From positions 1 through 42,950 of the forward strand of contig JACJNV010000296.1 of NCBI GenBank assembly GCA_014695175.1: DNA of 42,950 nt. The letters run 5' to 3'. The stretch's first letter is position 1. Each line of letters begins with the position of its first letter. Below are positions 41,857 to 42,950 of the stretch, piece by piece. The stretch is from Microcoleus sp. FACHB-DQ6 (GTDB taxonomy: Bacteria > Cyanobacteriota > Cyanobacteriia > Cyanobacteriales > Microcoleaceae). Made by a program: the position numbers and the translations under genes. The notes beneath the pieces were generated by a model. It ran no database searches. It was not told the DNA's origin and saw only the letters and a list, made by a program, of their open reading frames with translations.

Positions 41857-42690
41857 ATGCTCGCGCTTGTAGTTGGCATTGTTGGCGCGATCGCCCTTGG
41901 AACATACCGCTGGCATCTCGGTACCCAGGAACTGCGAGCCAATCGGGAAGCTGCGCGATCGCCGATTAAACATCTCACATTTGATGCGCGGGAAATCGCC
42001 GATTTACCCCAGCCCGTGCAGCGCTACTTTCGCGCGGTGCTCAAGGATGGACAACCGCTAATTGCAGCAGCGCGGGTTTCCCACGAAGGCACGTTTAACA
42101 TGAGCGAAACCGCAGAAAAATGGAGCGCATTCACCTCAACTCAACTGGTAATTACTCAGCGCCCTGGCTTTGACTGGGAGGGGCGAATTGCCATGATGCC
42201 CGGTATCAATGCGTTCGTTCATGATGCCTACATTTCTGGCGAAGGCATCCTCCATGCAGCGCTGCTGGGCCTGGTGACTCTGGCGGATATCCGCGGCACT
42301 CCAGAAGCTGCACAAGGGGAACTGATGCGCTTTTTCGCGGAGGCTGCTTGGTATTCGACGAGACTGCTGCCGAGTCAGGGTGTTCGCTGGGAGGCGATCG
42401 ACAATTCTTCGGCCAGAGCAACGCTACAGGATGGCGACACCGCTGTTTCCCTGGATTTCCGCTTTGATGAAGCAGGGCTAATCGCCAGTATCCGCACCGA
42501 GGCCCGCGCCCGTACAGTTAGCGGGGGGCTGGTGTTTGCGCCCTGGACTGGCCGTTTCTGGGACTACGAATTGCGAGACGGTATGCGGATTCCGCTCTCC
42601 GGTGAGGTGGCGTGGCAACTGCCTGATGGCTCGCTATTGCCCTACTGGCGCGGCCGCATCACGAATATTGCCTATGAGTTGGCGCGATGA
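41857..42690 (+). CDS. DUF6544/DUF6920-like protein with N-terminal membrane helix
   Basis: Product of 277 residues from the ATG at 41857. One N-terminal helix (MLALVVGIVGAIALGTYRW) anchors it. The rest has family-typical blocks: LPQPVQRYFRAVLKDGQPLI, AARVSHEGTFNM, DAYISGEGILHAALLGLVTL, TRLLPSQGVRWEAIDNSSAR, GRFWDYELRDGMRIPLSGEV and WQLPDGSLLPYWRGRI. This fits the DUF6544/DUF6920 type; function is unknown. The frame is open upstream to a TAG near 41810. It includes the stretch I-T-I-W-R-A-A-I-V-L-I, which completes the helix and has AGAGGA at proper distance from an ATC codon (about 41830), possibly a mutated former ATG. Base composition looks more GC-rich than the neighbours, suggesting transfer. 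Confidence 0.75.
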   Translation: MLALVVGIVGAIALGTYRWHLGTQELRANREAARSPIKHLTFDAREIADLPQPVQRYFRAVLKDGQPLIAAARVSHEGTFNMSETAEKWSAFTSTQLVITQRPGFDWEGRIAMMPGINAFVHDAYISGEGILHAALLGLVTLADIRGTPEAAQGELMRFFAEAAWYSTRLLPSQGVRWEAIDNSSARATLQDGDTAVSLDFRFDEAGLIASIRTEARARTVSGGLVFAPWTGRFWDYELRDGMRIPLSGEVAWQLPDGSLLPYWRGRITNIAYELAR

Positions 42691-42741
42691 TTCTAGTTTG
42701 TGTTGTAGGGTGCGTCTGAGTCTGAGATTTTCTCATTTGTA

Positions 42742-42766
42742 GGGGCAATCCCCCCGTGGTTGCCCC
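42742..42766. terminator. Hairpin between convergent genes
   Basis: GGGGCAA (42742-42748) and TTGCCCC (42760-42766) form a perfect 7-bp stem around a C-rich loop, between the 3' ends of the DUF6544-like gene and ilvA. It could terminate either. It is also similar to a dispersed GGGGCAATCCCCC-type repeat seen in such genomes, so the role is uncertain. Confidence 0.5.
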
Positions 42767-42814
42767 GGTTTCAACCGCCTCCTTCATCAAGAGGGTAACT
42801 TTCCCCAAAAAACC

Positions 42815-42950
42815 CTACCTCAAAAACAACTTATACGCCGGATTCTGACTCTCATCCCCGTACTGATAGCCCAGCGTATCCAAAAAAGCCTGCCACTCCT
42901 TCATCTCATCCGGCGGCACTTGAATTCCCACCACAATTCGCCCGTAATCT
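42815..42950 (-). CDS. ilvA: Threonine ammonia-lyase (threonine deaminase), 3' end only
   Basis: The stop is at 42815-42817; the gene runs off the right edge. The visible 44 residues read DYGRIVVGIQVPPDEMKEWQ, AFLDTLGYQYGDESQNPAYK, LFLR. This matches the end of the second ACT-like regulatory domain of biosynthetic IlvA (VPPxE...FLxxLGYxYxDETxNPAYxLFL), which binds isoleucine as feedback inhibitor. The enzyme makes 2-oxobutanoate from threonine for isoleucine synthesis, which links it in pathway to the thrC product in this window. The catalytic part is outside the window. Confidence 0.88.
   Translation of the reverse strand, partial: DYGRIVVGIQVPPDEMKEWQAFLDTLGYQYGDESQNPAYKLFLR

Overview
The window reads as chromosomal DNA of a filamentous, non-heterocystous cyanobacterium (Oscillatoriales; Microcoleus, Oscillatoria or Phormidium-like). 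This is inferred from three things: an acyl-lipid Delta-12 desaturase (DesA) and a Ycf35-type protein, very frequent GCGATCGC/CGATCG (HIP1-like) sites, and many heptameric short tandem repeats (TTTAGAT, CATAGGG, CCCATTA, AACAGTT, CCCTATT) between genes. No rRNA, intact tRNA or CRISPR array was seen.

Left part (1-4.6 kb): a broken Uma2-like gene fragment is followed by a minus-strand partition-like locus. It holds a protein that fuses an HsdR_N/PD-(D/E)XK nuclease-type domain to a ParA ATPase, overlapped (TAATG) by a ParB-like protein ending in a helix-hairpin-helix. A second ParB-like protein with a long coiled coil and a SAP/Rho_N-like tail lies about 600 bp further on. This is the most unusual system in the window. 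From 4.7 to 12.8 kb are mostly household genes: desA, a small coiled-coil protein, thrC, purU, an MscS channel, a coiled-coil protein, a YihY/BrkB membrane protein, and a divergent pair whose start codons share one CATG.

12.8-15.4 kb is a small conflict-type island: a 152-bp MITE-like block, a HEPN RNase-like gene (MAE_28990 type), a decayed DUF262 gene just upstream of it, a small protein, and two tandem ribbon-helix-helix proteins. ClpB (15.5-18.1 kb) and a secreted DUF2259 protein follow. A complete IS4-family element (19500-20770) has 16-bp perfect terminal inverted repeats and a 9-bp target duplication. Two tandem paralogues (21.1-24.7 kb) encode seven-repeat PD40-like propellers with RTX calcium-binding tails. 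Then come a membrane hybrid-type sensor kinase, a secreted small protein, and a TnpB element (28.1-29.6 kb) with a divergent 46-residue RHH gene and two copies of its end hairpin.

30-43 kb: a staphylococcal-nuclease-type lipoprotein gene sits 11 bp downstream of polA. The PolA linker carries what look like dispersed repeats inserted in frame. Then follow a J-domain membrane protein, a two-gene signalling operon (multi-PAS HisKA_2 kinase overlapping a REC-GGDEF-EAL regulator with a degenerate GGDEF), a WD40 protein, ycf35, a DUF6544/DUF6920-like protein of apparently higher GC, and the 3' end of ilvA running off the window on the minus strand.

All assignments come from reading the sequence and recalling family motifs; no database search was run.
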